A stretch of 64,000 nucleotides of DNA from Liolophura sinensis (taxonomy: Eukaryota; Mollusca; Polyplacophora; Chitonida; Chitonidae): the NCBI RefSeq assembly GCF_032854445.1, contig NC_088295.1, positions 86,633,836-86,697,835 on the forward strand, read 5' to 3'. The position numbers were made by a program, and so were the translations under genes. A model generated the notes under the pieces. That model did not search any database and was not told the origin of the DNA. It saw only the letters and a program-made list of their open reading frames with translations. This document shows positions 37,191 to 50,386 of the stretch, in pieces; position 1 is the stretch's first letter, and every line of letters begins with the position of its first letter.

Positions 37191-38072
37191 ATGATCACAG
37201 AATTTCTATAAAACTGATATTTAATTTAGTACACTTGCCAAACTGTGCACACTCCTAGGCCATCCAGTAAAATTTATCACCCAGCTCCTGTGTCCTTGTG
37301 ACATTTCAATAAAAAAACAACAGCAGCTGTCTGAAATGTGAATGAGCCTTACACACATCTACATCTTATGCTAGCATGAAATATGGAGAAGTAATCAATC
37401 CACACCAATTTTGTTTTATGTTCCTTCAGCTTGGGTCTGTGAGTTGTACTCACCCAGTATGTATATATACTCTGATTGTAGTCCACCCATTTGCCACTTT
37501 ACCTGATGATGGGCAAAGTACTCTCCAAAAGCTTGTAATATAGAATCAAGCTGTACATGATGTTTTTTTTGTGTTTTTTTTTTTGTGGTATTATTTCTCA
37601 CAAGCTTTTTTGTGGTGAGGTATGGACTTGAACAGTATTTGAAATGTAACAAGCACAATACACTTACATCTAGTGTAACAGGTAAAAGCATCTGATCATT
37701 GATCATCTGATCATTCAACAGCCACAAAGTAGCAGAAATCCACATCACATATATATATATCTATATATATTTAGGTTATGTTACATATCACTAATGATCT
37801 GCTCAGCATTATGATCATGCCTTGTAGATGCTTCAGTCAGGCAGTACTAGCAATCACTCTTCAGTTTGCCATAAACCAATGTTCATGTTTAGACGGTAAC
37901 ACATATACATATATATACCTCATCAACTATGCTCTTTATCATGCAATACATGGGTGAAAATACACAGAATACAAATCTTTGTGAAAACATCGGTCTCTCT
38001 TTGAAAAGGACAAACCATCTAATGCATAGCAAAAATCTTTACTTGTTTGTTTTCTTTAAGCATTGATCTTAC
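37191..38072. other. no gene supported; T-rich and AT runs
   Basis: Holds T-rich runs at about 37562-37582 and an (AT)n patch near 37749-37772. No convincing exon before the candidate that ends at 38073. Confidence 0.4.
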
Positions 38073-38577
38073 CAGTCTATACTGGGTTTTGGAAAGAAGC
38101 TTAGCTCATACATTACGCTTTTATTTGAATGCAAAGTTGTGGAGGAGAAAATGGAGGTCTGTCCATTAAGGATATGGTAATTCCAAAGCGAAGCACTCAC
38201 TTCAATCTTGTGTTGGTTAATCGTGGAAGCCTGCAGGTTTCCTGACCGTTGAACTGATATAACCACCATCGAGGGAAATCTCGGCAGAACCTTAAGATCC
38301 TGTACTGAACCATCACATACCCCGTGTGTGCTCAAACTAAACTGTCAACATACTCCTGATGTTTGAGGTAATTAGATATAGCTATTAAGGCCTCCTGAAG
38401 TCTTTTGCGGCAGGCAAGCCTCTTACACAACAATCCTTTCGGTAAACAGTTTCTGTCATTGATTGCTCCATCAAGTCTATGGATTGCGCCAGAGTTCAAT
38501 GAAAATGTGACCAAAGCAAATTCTGCTTGGGGATATTTGAGAACAGACTCCTGGTCAAACCAGCAAATCTCTTCCAC
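38073..38577 (-). CDS. candidate long exon with one frameshift
   Basis: The longest coding-like block on the minus strand. After an acceptor ending AAAAACCAG a frame runs open from 38577 for 81 codons (starting VEEICWFDQESVLKYPQAEF, containing LCKRLACRKRLQEALIAISN) and stops at a TGA at 38332-38334. A second frame, already open around 38335, then runs on through MVVISVQRSGNLQ and LWNYHILNGQTSIFSSTT to FFPKPSIDW and meets a donor, TG|GTAAGATC. The two halves look like one reading frame broken by a single indel near 38335-38365. That could be a sequencing or assembly error, a damaged allele or a pseudogene. A short intron (GTATGT donor, 54 bases) was tested and does not restore the frame. Family not recognised. 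Confidence 0.45.
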
Positions 38578-41500
38578 CTGGTTTTTTACTACACAGAAAA
38601 CTGTCCCTGTTTGCCTTTCAGAGCAGTCTCCCTACATCAACATACAGACTTTAACAATCAGCTTGAAATGAATTCCTTCACATCTGAATGCTTTGTATGC
38701 TACTGGTACCATTTCTAACTGCTATGTAAACATATGTATGTACACTCAACACACTTTATGCAGTTGTAGAGTCTAGTCACCAAGGTGACGGTACATGTAA
38801 TAACGAGATCCACTTTTGACGTAACTCCATATTAAGTCATGCTTCTCTGGATTGCCACATCTTTATACATGCACATCGTTAAGTTCTGAAAACCAATGGA
38901 TTCAGCATGTATCACCACAACCATCTTAGCTGAAAGCACAACGTGTATACTGATAATATACGTGAAATAATGCTTTTCATACCATTATCTCAGCACAAAA
39001 CTCAATTTGTGCTGATAGGTCACATTTGTAACATGCTGTAACATGTAAGTAACATTTGTGACAACTGATTTTAATTCACACAGACTTCAACTGACAAAAT
39101 AGGCCAATTAACATGCACCTCTGTTTTGGTGGCTGTGCTGCACACACATACCAGTTCATTCAGTGGACTTGACATGTGACTTACAAAACTGGCATGATGT
39201 TTACCACTTATCCTCAATGAAATATAATGAATGTATAATGCAAGTCAATGGAGTAAATGATCATGCAGTGAGCCGGCACTTGAGGGAGCTGTAGAATGAA
39301 GAGTGGGGTTGGTACTTATAAAACTTGGCTGACTTGTTGATGGGCTTTATGAAGCCTGACCTTCCCCTCAGCCTCCTCTGTGTGTGTGTGTGTGCGTTTA
39401 ACTCCTCCTTGTCCAGTGTGCATTACTTACCTATCATACCTGACCGCTCATCTCCTGTACCAAGCATGAAAAGATGTAAACCTCAGTCGGGCGTATTACA
39501 AGGTTAATAGGAATCTGTCAGTCAAGATCATAAAGGTGCCTGGAATTTCATTGGTGGACAATGGTGGAGGAGTGTGACTGAGGTCAGTTGTCAAACCGAG
39601 TAACCTTGGATACTGGTCAGTTGTCAAACCGAGTAACCTTGGATACTTTTGATACAATGATCCTAAAAATCTCACGTAAAGCGCTATATTCTTGACTTTA
39701 ACTTTGGTGTTTCAGACAATACAGGCCATTTTTAACACTAACTATAACAAATAATACTGGTACAGTATATAATATGCAGTAACATATAACATGCACATGT
39801 AATTACCTACAAAAGCCTGGACAAGAGAATCATTACATAGCTTCCATTCACTGTGGTACAAAACATCAAACAGATTTCTTAGCTCATTAAAGCAAAGTAT
39901 GGGATCTCTCCATGATCATTTTGGAGGGTTTTGAATAAGGGTCAGACAACTGGAAGGCAGTAGCTTTTCAGCAAGTCTGACCACCAAGCCTTTCCTCGCA
40001 AACTCGCTGAGCCTCTTAGCACAGAGGGCAAATATTTTGCTTCACATCATCTTAGCCCACGAGCAAACACCTGTACAAGAGACTGGGTTTGGGCTAGGAC
40101 GGTGACTGGTCTGACTTTTGTCTAGTCCAGTCTAAACATTTACTTGAACTGGTCACTCCACAATGGTGAACCATGTATCTGGACTTGACAGGCACCGGTG
40201 GCTTTTGCCACCTGTGCTTGTACCGCTGCTTGACTGTACCAAAGACACCATTCTGTCAATGAGAATCTGCATCAACCATTCAATACCACAGATGTATTGT
40301 AATTCTTGTAACGCTTTCTAAATTTCCATGAATGAAAAGCTGCATGAGATTTCCTAAAAACAATTAAGTAAAAGAAAAAAAAATATATGTTCATGAACTT
40401 CAGCTTCACTTTTCACCTGAACTTAACATGTCTCATCTGACAGGTGATAATGAAAATAAATAAAAATCATGAGCACTTAAACATATGAGGTAACTATAAA
40501 TAGACTCCCTCAAATGGACAGATCAATGCAAAGTCATCCAGTGATGAACACGACTCTGTGGCTCATGGATTGTCAGATTCCGCTTTTTTCACCTACTCTG
40601 AATTATTGTCCGACTGATCACTAGGACCATCAAAGGAGCATGGCTGGTAACTGAACTGATTTATGACCTGTTCATTGACTCATCAATGATCAGGCTACAG
40701 CAGAGTAGAATCAAACTGCATGCTTTAGTATTGATCAGCCATGATACCATTGACAGAGTGCATGCAGTACATGCAACATATTTAACACCACAAAGAACCA
40801 TCTTTTTCACAATAATAACCTTATTACTTATTCCCCACAAAAAGGTAGAGGTATGATAACAAAACATTATTTAAAAGTGAAGAATTACAGTACATATTGT
40901 GCAGTTGTAAACTACAGAGTTTTTTTCAATATTTAAATTTAAAACCAGCATGTACATGCGTATAAATTTTTTTTCTTGAAATTTGAAATCATTTACTTAA
41001 CATTAGCAAGTTCATGGTAGATCAATACATGGTTTTATATTTCCAACATCAAGCCCATTAAGATATCCATTCAGGTGTCCAAAATGATCATCTACAGATA
41101 TGATCAATCAATACAACAATTTCAAACTATTTATTTACTAATTCTTCAAAGCAGACAAACAATTTTCAGGATTTCTGTTCAAAGGACTTGCCCCCTGATT
41201 TCTGCAGAACAGTTACAGAATTGGCGTATAAAGTGTTGTTCATAGTATTTAGCATTATTGAACTGGACACAAATACATTTATTAGCCATGAATTAAAGGT
41301 TTTATTGTTGTGTACATTTATGACTTTTAATATGACATTATAATGGTATACTAGTTGGTGACATGCTTTTTGTCGGACTCTTCTTAAAACTTTCTTATCA
41401 TAACATCAAAATATAAATATTTTATACCTAGTGGTTGTAAAATTTGCATCTCTGGAACATTGCATACAAAATTTAGTTTTCAGCAGCCTGATCACAGAGA

Positions 41501-44324
41501 CAAAGTGAAGAGGCAGTGGCCCTGAGCAAAGGAAACTAATTCTGTATCAAGCTCGCAATTGTTTGGATACAATTTCAAGGCCAAGAATTACACCCAAACT
41601 AGTACAGGTCACCAAATTACATATTATAAAGTATAAAACCTTTACAGCAGTCTAATTTTACACTATACTGTCATATGATCACAAAGAAATTTCTGCTTTA
41701 CCTGTAGAGCTCTATGTTCCCCTCTTCAGCTCAGGTTGAGTCAGTATTAGAATTCTCATTTAAACAAGGTAATAATACCTAAAATGTCCTTTGATCTGGC
41801 CCACACATTGGTTCTGTCTGACCACCACACACCAATGAAGTTACAAAAGAACAGACAGGTACACAATAGGTCAAAGTTCATTGTTGTAATTTGATTCCTT
41901 AGTTGGGCACACCTCTTCAGGGTTTACACTGGGAGCCCGTCTGTAAAAGAGCACTCATCACTGATAACAAACAGGGACGATGGGAGGGGCAAACCAGCGG
42001 TCAGACACTGGGCCTCCACATCAGACAGGTACATCCCAATGGTGGCCACAATAGCTGACCACAGGAACAACAAACATGCAGGTGTTATAAAAGTTGCCCA
42101 GAAGCCTGTCCAGGACAAAAGTGGCTGTGTTTTCAGACATGCCAACACCCTAGGCAAATCCTACCGGACAGAGGAGGGGCCAGTGAAGTACCATTTATTC
42201 TGGTATTGCCATCCAATTAAGAGACAATGTTTAAAAACATTTTCAATTTATACAAAAGACGATGCTTCAGTTAAGCTCATGTAGCCAGCCCAACTTGAAA
42301 AGATATGAACAAAACAAAAAAAAAAAAAACAAAAAAAAAACTACCACTTTTATTTATAAAATAGTATGTTTTCTTCGGACTGTTCTGTGTGAACCAATCC
42401 ACAGGCTTCAGCAGAATATCTTTTAAGCCTGCTCTCTCCAAATCATTAAGTCTGATACATTCTCTTTTCAGTGAATTAAGATCTCTTCAACATTTGCTTG
42501 AGGATGAATAATGTCTCCCACTAAGCCCCTTAATATTCCTCCTGCCATGGCAAGGGCAGACTATTTCCTCATTGGGCAGTCCCCATTAAGGCAGGAGCAG
42601 GGCCAATATTACAGACTTACATAACAGAAGGCCCTGATTGGGTTAATCACATTTATTCTTCTGCACAAGGCAGTACATTTATCTAAATGATTGTCACACT
42701 TGGGTGGCAATAATGTAGACCTCCTAAGTGATGCACACAAGAGGTTCAAAGGAGGGATCAAAAGTATTCTGTTGGTTGATTGATCAGAAGTGTCGCTAAG
42801 ATCAGCAGGCACACTACAGGTGGCAACCACTTCATGCCTGCCACTTTGAAGTGTGGTCAGTAAGGGGAAGTAAGGACACTTGCAGGCACAATCGATTTTC
42901 AGCCAATGACACAGCCTTAGGCACTTTGAAGGTAATAATCTGTGTAAACCTTCAATTATGGTTTTATGGTGGTCTTAAATGAGCACTGAGCTTTTCAGAG
43001 AATTGAATCAGTTAGCCAAGGTGCTTATTTATAGATGCACCTTGGTCAGGTAGGTTTTAACCAAGGGTTACTCACAATGTACAAAGGAAACTCTTGACCT
43101 AATTGGCCAACAAATGGCGCTTACTAACCAATGAATGGAATTCCTGTGGTGAGCTGAATGAGCCTCTGTCTAGTATTAATACTGCAACATGTCAGATACT
43201 TATAACCCTTCTCAGGACAATCTACTAACTCCCCCCCCCCACCCCCCGGGTAAAACTAATCAATCTGATATGTGCAATTACAGAGTATGCTTCACATGCC
43301 CTATTCACATGTTTTTCAAGAAGAAATCAATATTCTTGATGGATTACATACAGGTCACAGATAAAGAGAGTAGTCCACAGGATGGTGTCATCTTTACATA
43401 AGATTGTAGTCGAATTGTGAACATGGGTGGAAAAAAAAATATGCTGAAACCATGAAACAGCCACGCCTTCTCTGCCATGACTGGAATGTGTTTTGACATA
43501 ACCTATGTGGGCATACTCCCGATATACTCACATAAGACTCAAAGCAAAACTGTGTAGCTCTGCATGGACCCAATCTACACAAGCCATATTTGTTCCTGCT
43601 GATGTAAAGTTGACTTTGTGTACACAGAACCAAACACAGTGTTTGGGAATTCAATATTTACTGACTACCACTTCAACAATTTGGTTTTGGCAATGAAAAG
43701 GATCAGAGTTCAGATTAAACCTCAGAAAACCAAGTAGTATTTTTTAGTGGCTTCCTTTAGTGGGGTTTCAATTGAAATCACAGTTACGATGAAGCTCTCT
43801 GTACCTGGTTGCTAGAGTATTGTCTACTCACATTATGTCCATGGTAATTACTGGCTTAACGTCAATGTCCCACTAAACTCAAAATTCACCATCAAAGCAT
43901 CACTTGTTAGACTTCAGTTAAAACTAAAAGGTACAGAATTCATTGAAAGCCATGAAAAAGGCTTTGTAGACGATTTAAAGATATAGAGGTGGATATTTTT
44001 ATGTGTGATAAAGCGAGTTTGATGTGTTAATCCCTTGACTGAATTCTGAGAAGAAATTCTTTTGGTAAGAAAGCATCAAAGCAGATAATATAGTTTACAG
44101 ATTAAATAGATTTAACAGGAATGTCAATGTTTTACCACAGCAAGCTAGATTATGCTGAAGAGTTATGAGTACAAATATAATTTACTGGAACAGAGCCATC
44201 AAAATTAAGTTCACAATTGCACACCATCAGGCACCTATTCTTTTTGTCAAGTACTTAAAGATCAAATACATTTAATTATTAATGAGTTTGTTTCCCGCTT
44301 CTGTTTATCTTTGCCTCGTGTCAC
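38578..44324. other. no strong gene; several small repeats
   Basis: Mostly unique A+T-rich DNA. Contains a (GT)n tract at 39379-39394, a perfect 33-base tandem duplication at 39582-39647, A-rich runs with interrupting C at about 42308-42342 and a C-rich run at 43230-43248. A 24-base micro-exon candidate with a perfect GTAAGT donor is near 39431 on the minus strand, too short to call. A 73-codon minus-strand frame ends near a GTAAGT at 42615 but lacks a good acceptor. Confidence 0.35.
39582..39647. repeat. perfect 33-bp tandem duplication
   Basis: Two identical head-to-tail copies of a unit starting GGTCAGTTGTCAAACCGAGT. Identical copies imply a recent duplication. Confidence 0.95.
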
Positions 44325-44445
44325 CTGCGAATTTGGATGAGCGAGTTGTGTTGAAGATCAGTGCCTCTCAGGTGAGCAAGTTTTGTGAACATGTAACTGA
44401 GGTAAACATAGGATGCATCCAATGGTGTTTTCTTTTGCTTACTCA
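44325..44445 (-). CDS. candidate internal exon (121 bases)
   Basis: Minus-strand stretch with a good acceptor (CCATTTCCTCATGCTTCAG) and a weaker CAG|GTGACA donor. One frame is open for 39 codons: SKQKKTPLDASYVYLSYMFT followed by KLAHLRGTDLQHNSLIQIR. It needs one base from the previous exon and leaves two. Residue composition and codon third positions look like an ordinary soluble helical segment. The upstream candidate (47536-47651) leaves two bases, so at least one more exon would be needed between. Not recognised. Confidence 0.4.
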
Positions 44446-44733
44446 CTGAAGCATGAGGAAATGGCTCACCTGGACACAAGTCAAGCACGACTGGCCTAAT
44501 CCACTACCTGTCCCTATCCCTAAGCCTTCCTCCACTCCCACTCATCAACGTCTACCAACTGTTCTATAGGTACCTCCCCCTGTATTCATTCACCCACAAA
44601 ACATACCTGTTACTCACAGATCACCATGATGAACATGTCACTCCCAGTACCATACAACCATACATATCACATGCTCTGAGATACACTACAATCCATGCAC
44701 TTTAAAGTTGAATGCCCTTTGCATGTAGCTGAA

Positions 44734-44823
44734 GTGTTAACATTGTGTATGTTAACACTGAATGTATAAGGACGGTGTATTGATTTACATACACTTTATT
44801 GATGAATGTAAATAAAGTGTATG
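44734..44823. other. two adjacent perfect hairpins
   Basis: Hairpin one: GTGTTAACAT at 44734-44743 pairs with ATGTTAACAC at 44749-44758 around a 5-base loop. Hairpin two: CATACACTTTATT at 44788-44800 pairs with AATAAAGTGTATG at 44811-44823 around a 10-base loop. The second right arm includes an AATAAA that could act as a plus-strand poly(A) signal, but no plus-strand exon was seen upstream. They may be part of a small foldback element. Confidence 0.75.
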
Positions 44824-45667
44824 ACTGAACTCAAAACATCTGGGTGTAATATATCAACAGTTAGATCATACAGTTAACTGGTAGAACTCTCCATTGATAA
44901 CCGATTCCTCACTGGACAATTAATAAGGAGAGGTAGCTGGGTAAAATACAGAGCTTACATTTCATATAATTACCAACACAAATATATCTTGATAAACTGT
45001 AATATATACCCCAATTCTGTTAGACCACCATCAACTTTAGCCATAAGTAAAGCAGTAAACACTGAATGAAAAGCATGACAGCTGAAAGGGGGGAATATAT
45101 AATGTGGAGAAATCGTAAAATGTAAAGTTGTGTAATGCCTTCACGTACCTTTCGCCTGTCAACCTTGTTAGTGACATTAACCATATGAGTGGTTTTAAGG
45201 TAATGTGTGTTTTGGAGTATAAAATAGCAGTGAATGTCTGTTGAGAGAAAACACACCAGGAAAGTCCAGCCCATATGGGAGATATGAAAGTGCTTTATGT
45301 TCAACACTTGTCATGAAGGTTTCAAGGGAATAGCAATGCCTGCCCCAGACACAGGAGCCTAAGCTGGTTGTTTTGTTATGTATATACAGCTATTCTTCAC
45401 ACTTCTCACACAATATCTAAAGTATGTCAGTCGACTCTGTAGTCACATGGAGCCCACCCAAATTAGAGACACATTCATCATGTAACACACTGCATGCATA
45501 TAATAATCATGATCTGCCAGTGACAAGTAAATGGACGGGCAAAAGAATTTAAAGAATCTCCATAAATCCATAAATGTTATAAAATGTCAACAAAACTATA
45601 TAGTACTACAGAGTAATCAAACTTGAACCAGCGACAAGAGGAACATATAATGTTACTAATATTCAAC

Positions 45668-46050
45668 ACTTAGGAGAAACATTCAACACAAGAGGAACAT
45701 TCAACACAAGGGGAACATTCAACACAATGGGAACATTCAACACAAGGAGAACATTTAACACAAGGGGAACATGCAACACAAGGGGAACATTCAACACAAG
45801 GGGAACATTCAACACAAGGGGAACATGCAACACAAGGGGAACATTCAACACAAGGGGAACATGCAACACAAGGGAAACATGCAACACAAGGGGAACATGT
45901 AACACAAGGGGAACATTCAACACAAGGGGAACATTCAACACAAGGGGAACATGCAACACAAGGGGAACATTCAACACAAGGGGAACATTCAACACAAGGG
46001 GAACATTCAACACAAGGGGAACATGCAACACAAGGGGAACATTCAACACT
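45668..46050. repeat. 18-bp minisatellite, about 21 copies
   Basis: Head-to-tail copies of AACATTCAACACAAGGGG with a common AACATGCAAC variant. Because 18 is a multiple of three, long frames stay open on both strands: plus [12 protein letters not shown], minus [12 protein letters not shown]. These simple-repeat peptides look like a consequence of the period rather than genes. Confidence 0.97.
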
Positions 46051-47535
46051 TTAGAGAAACATGATCATTCATCACCACACAATCACTGATCATCACAGGA
46101 TCATTCATCACAAAAAAGTTGCATGACAATATCTTAGTGCACATCACAAGCCCAGCTGTTGCAAACTTTTAGCACTGAAACCAAATCTGAGGACCTATTG
46201 GAATTCTAACCAAATGTACAATTAATTATTTATAGTTTTGTGCATGATGCATTTGAAATATGTTCTTATCTCAATGGTAAACGATGTATGTCAATACTCA
46301 GTATCAATATACTATCCATGGGAGAAACTGGACTGGCACATCCTCAAGTAGCAGAACATGTGCGTCTGGAAAGATTTAGATCATAAAGCGCTATTCCCCG
46401 CATTGATCTAGTCACACCACCAGTAGGATATGTAATACAAAATTCTATGCACACCTTTGAAGCTGGTGAAGAAAAGATTATCGGGCTGCCTTGATAAAGC
46501 CTGTGATAAGTATGTGCTATCCAAACACCGACTCTACTGAACAATCTTTTAAAGGTGGGGGAGAGCACTATTGCTCTACTACTACGTATGTACCTTAACA
46601 AAGCCCTTTTACTCCAGACCTAAACCATTACAAACAAATTAAGTCTATTTTATTACCATGACCATTGTTAGTGTCTAATTAAAAGGTAACCCTGCTTTAG
46701 GGGTCATCCAGTCAATAGACTTCTACCTCATTCAAAACTCACAAATTTTTTTTTGTGAATGAGTCCAGGTGTTGAGGTGTCCTTTCTGACTGTGTAACAT
46801 ACATGCAGGTAAACCTACAGAGTTCCAGTACAGCAGAGATCCACAACAACCTGTCAGAATGTCATGTTAGTAAAATGATATGTGTCACTAATCATACATG
46901 TACATCCATAAGATCTACAATATGAAATTCTACATTAGGAAAATACAGGTATGTAACAATGTGTAATTAGTCATCATTAAAACTATGATAATAACAGAAT
47001 TCTGGAGAACAAATTACACCACCTGAATCAGGCAAACAAACAGGCTGATAGACTACATGCTTATATAGATGTCATTTATGGAGCTATAGTCAGTGTCACA
47101 TAAACAAGTTGACCCAAGCTGTGTTCTTGTTTGTTGTTTTCTGTCATGTGATCCTCACTGTTTCTGTACAACTGTCACCGTAAAGCAAAGTGATACATGT
47201 GTAGTTTACAAGCAATGTAGCATAGGTGTGGAGGATGATAACCTTTTACACATCTTGGAACCAATTTGTGTGCCTGTAAAATGTTAACTGTGCTGCAATC
47301 ATGCCCACTGTACATAAAACAAAATGGTACATTCTCAAATTATTCCACAAAGGCGCATCAGATGTGAAAATGCAAATACGCAGAAGGCTGTGAGCCGGGA
47401 CAAGTGCCACATGAACTGAAAAACGAGCACTGTACACCTATTAACAATCACACGAGATAGTCTGATGTCAATCTGCTAGTTCATCTGACAACTCTTGCTG
47501 GGGCACACAGGTAAATCAGTGAGCACAAAGCTTAC
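46051..47535. other. no gene supported
   Basis: A+T-rich unique sequence after the 18-base array. A GATCATTCATCAC word is duplicated at 46064 and 46099. The minus-strand open frame 46344-46601 has no recognised content. Confidence 0.35.
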
Positions 47536-47651
47536 CTGTAGATTGGTGTGTGATAGGGCAGGTAGTGCTCTCCAGCCACCACTGCAGTCACCCTCTGCCT
47601 ATAGACACAGGGAATGGGAGAGGCCCCCACAATCTGACTGTCAACAGATCC
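47536..47651 (-). CDS. candidate internal exon (116 bases)
   Basis: A minus-strand open stretch ends at a textbook donor, TACAG|GTAAGCTTTG. The frame opens at an acceptor-like CAATCCTAG (an in-frame TAG is part of it) and runs 38 codons: GSVDSQIVGASPIPCVYRQR, then VTAVVAGEHYLPYHTPIY, leaving two bases. G+C is higher than in flanking DNA. The acceptor has a poor pyrimidine tract; a second AG (TTGACAG, about 15 bases inside) is an alternative start. Most upstream member of the minus-strand candidate set. Family not recognised. Confidence 0.42.
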
Positions 47652-48135
47652 CTAGGATTGCACTCCACCCTCACATAATGCCTGTGAGGTAACAACCTGA
47701 TTTACCGCCCCTAACCTTGGCACCCTGACAATGGCTGGGGATAGACTGGTGATCTTCTCTATAACTGATGGAGTTCCTCATCAACTCGTTGTGTCTTACT
47801 AACATTACATGGAGTTTTACATACATGTATGCCTATATACAAACACACACCTCCAAACTTACAATACTGTGACAATAAGCAGTCAGCGATGCTCACAGGG
47901 CCCATAGTACAGTCTGACTATCATTGAAGACCAGTTGTCTTCCGCCAATATGGTGTACTATATGGGAAAGTTCATTAGTACCTTGCCAAAGGTCAGTGGT
48001 TTTCCTTGAGACCACTTGTTTTCTTTACCTACAACTGTGACTGCCATCGCTGCCATTTTTAAGTGAATAAATTTTTGAGTATATGTCATAAAGCAACAAT
48101 CATATTGATAAATAAATAAAGACTACATGGATTTG

Positions 48136-48137
<2 letters not shown>

Positions 48138-48198
<61 letters not shown>
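48138..48198. repeat. (TA)n microsatellite
   Basis: About 60 bases of alternating T and A with a single AAA interruption. Confidence 0.97.
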
Positions 48199-48200
<2 letters not shown>

Positions 48201-48905
48201 TCATATAATTGCAAACCTTTAAACTTGCAGGTAACAGATGCCTGTTTACCAAATTAAATGTTACTTATGAGAAGTTTTCTTGTAGTCTTAGCATTTTACC
48301 TGCCTGCATTACGCGGGTTTAGATCCCTCATATCTAGAGAGCTATTTATATTAAAATGCGAATTCATGTGACTGAAGTATGTGCACCTGAATAGCTCACA
48401 CCAGGTAACCTTTTTCAAGTTGAACTATGATAATAAAGTCCCGGAGATTATATAATAACATCACTCTCCGCCTTCCCCAGTGACATGGATGGGTGTGATG
48501 TTATCAGAAAAATGACATCACCTTTCACAAACTTGACATCAAATTGTAATAAATTACCACTGATTCTGAGTCTAATATGCTCATTACATAACTTTCTCAG
48601 GCATAAACCATGCCTGTAGATGCACAGTATACCTCAGGTCAGCAGACGTTCAAAAACATACCACATACAAAACTAAAACATGTGAAAGACAGCATGACCC
48701 GCGTGGGTCAAATCTTTATGTATATGAAGTAACCAATTACATATTTTCAAGGCTCCACTGACAGATATTTGGAGTAATAAGGTGCAGTTTAGTTATGAGA
48801 AAATAACTTTGAGCCTTTGAGCCATAGATCTTGCCTGCATCATGGGGCAGAAAGCTATCTCTGCATAAGATGCAAAGTCTAAGAATATTTGCTAATTAAT
48901 TTGTG

Positions 48906-48960
48906 TAGGTCGTTGGTGTTTTACACCGTGCTCAAGAAAGTATCAGGTTTCTGAGAAGAG
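48906..48960 (-). mobile_element. decayed SINE 3' fragment
   Basis: The plus-strand words GGTGTTTTACACCGTGCTCA and AGAAAGTATCAGG resemble the 3' end of the SINE at 20912-21160 (TGTTTTACGCTGTACTCAAGAATATTTC). It is short and diverged, with no target-site duplication seen. Confidence 0.55.
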
Positions 48961-50373
48961 GAAGCTAGACTTAAACACATGTATCTCGTCAATTTCTGCG
49001 CACATAAATTTGCACAAGTGCAACTGTCATGATAAACACACACTGAAGTGATATAATTTCCCATGATAGTTGTGTCTGCCACACAGTTACTGGTTAACAA
49101 GGATCCTGACAAAATTAAGCAATGAATTATATATACCCCTTTTTTTATCTAAGTTTTATTTTGTGTTTTATAGGGGACCTTATACTGAAATAAAACTTGA
49201 ATCTAAAATCAATCTTTTCAGTTTGTTTGATCTTTCCCGGTTTTCCAATGGTTTCCAATCACTTCAATATTTCTCTATCTTCATGAACAATTGTTGGGAA
49301 ATTCCACATTTCTTACAAATTAAATCCAGTTTTATTTTAATCTTTTTCAGCGATTCATTTTGCTTGTAAAACAGAAATGTCATTAGGTGTGGCCTGAGTG
49401 ATACTTTTTACATATTTTCCTCTTCCATACACAAAATGTTATGAATGCTACGTGCACATATGTTTGATAAATCATATGCATTAATCTGAAACAAAACTGT
49501 TGCTTTGTGATAAATTGCTGAAACACTGATAAGAGAATTTATTTATCTTGACATTTGGTATTAGTATCCTGTCCAATGGGATTAAATTGTAATCCACCTT
49601 ATCTGACAGGGGGGGCCTTTGGTCTGACCTGTGGGGATGACAGTGTAGGGCAGGGGAGAGTGAAATGACAATAGGATGCACCCATTAGAGGTCTAGACAG
49701 CCAGAAACTTGGGGTAGGTGGCATAAGGTGGCAGACTAAAGTTAGGCAGGTTTGCTGCATGGAGCAAAGTAAGTTTTAAAACATGAAACTCAAACCAATT
49801 ATGTTAATATTTGTAATTGCAGAAAAAACAGCATAAGATAAAATTACGTGCTCATGAACATTTTAGAGAATTTATATACAATCGTATTAAAACTCATAAG
49901 TTAAATATATGGAACATTCGATCAATTTTGGAGAGTTTGAGCATATACTGTATCTAACTGTTAAAATAATCATTTATATTTGATCCCAGCCAAACGTACT
50001 TGACACAAAGGGACGAGAATTCAGTACATTTCCCTGAAAAAAAATTGTGCTATTGATATGAGTGATGAAGAATTAATAACAAAAACAAATGATGTAATAT
50101 TTTCACCTAGGACCTTGTAACTACAATCTAACATCAAACTGACCCAATGTACTGCACCATCCTGGAACATCTTTCTGGCAGTCAGTATTGCCAGACAACA
50201 CAGTAATGGTAATACCTTGTTGAACTGAAACTCCATAATCACTTAACAAACAGAGCATCCGACTCACCTCTGACATGTAAGATAAGCCTACAGGCAAATC
50301 AAGCCCAAACTAACATGCCTTTCACGGCCAAGTGATACACATGTACTGATCACAAGGAGATCAAGTTTTCTCC
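48961..50373. other. no gene supported
   Basis: A+T-rich unique sequence. The 99-codon plus-strand frame at 49070-49369 is dominated by Phe, Leu, Ser and Ile, as expected from T-rich noncoding DNA. Confidence 0.4.
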
Positions 50374-50386
50374 TCATTTTCCTCAG

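Noticed and set aside
39431-39454. 24-base micro-exon before a perfect GTAAGT (minus)
   Set aside because: Only eight codons; the longer alternative has an in-frame TGA.
42609-42830. 73-codon minus-strand frame ending at GTAAGT
   Set aside because: No good acceptor and no family resemblance; frames of this length are common in the window.
49070-49369. 99-codon plus-strand frame
   Set aside because: Phe/Leu/Ser/Ile-dominated, as expected from T-rich noncoding DNA, with no splice logic.
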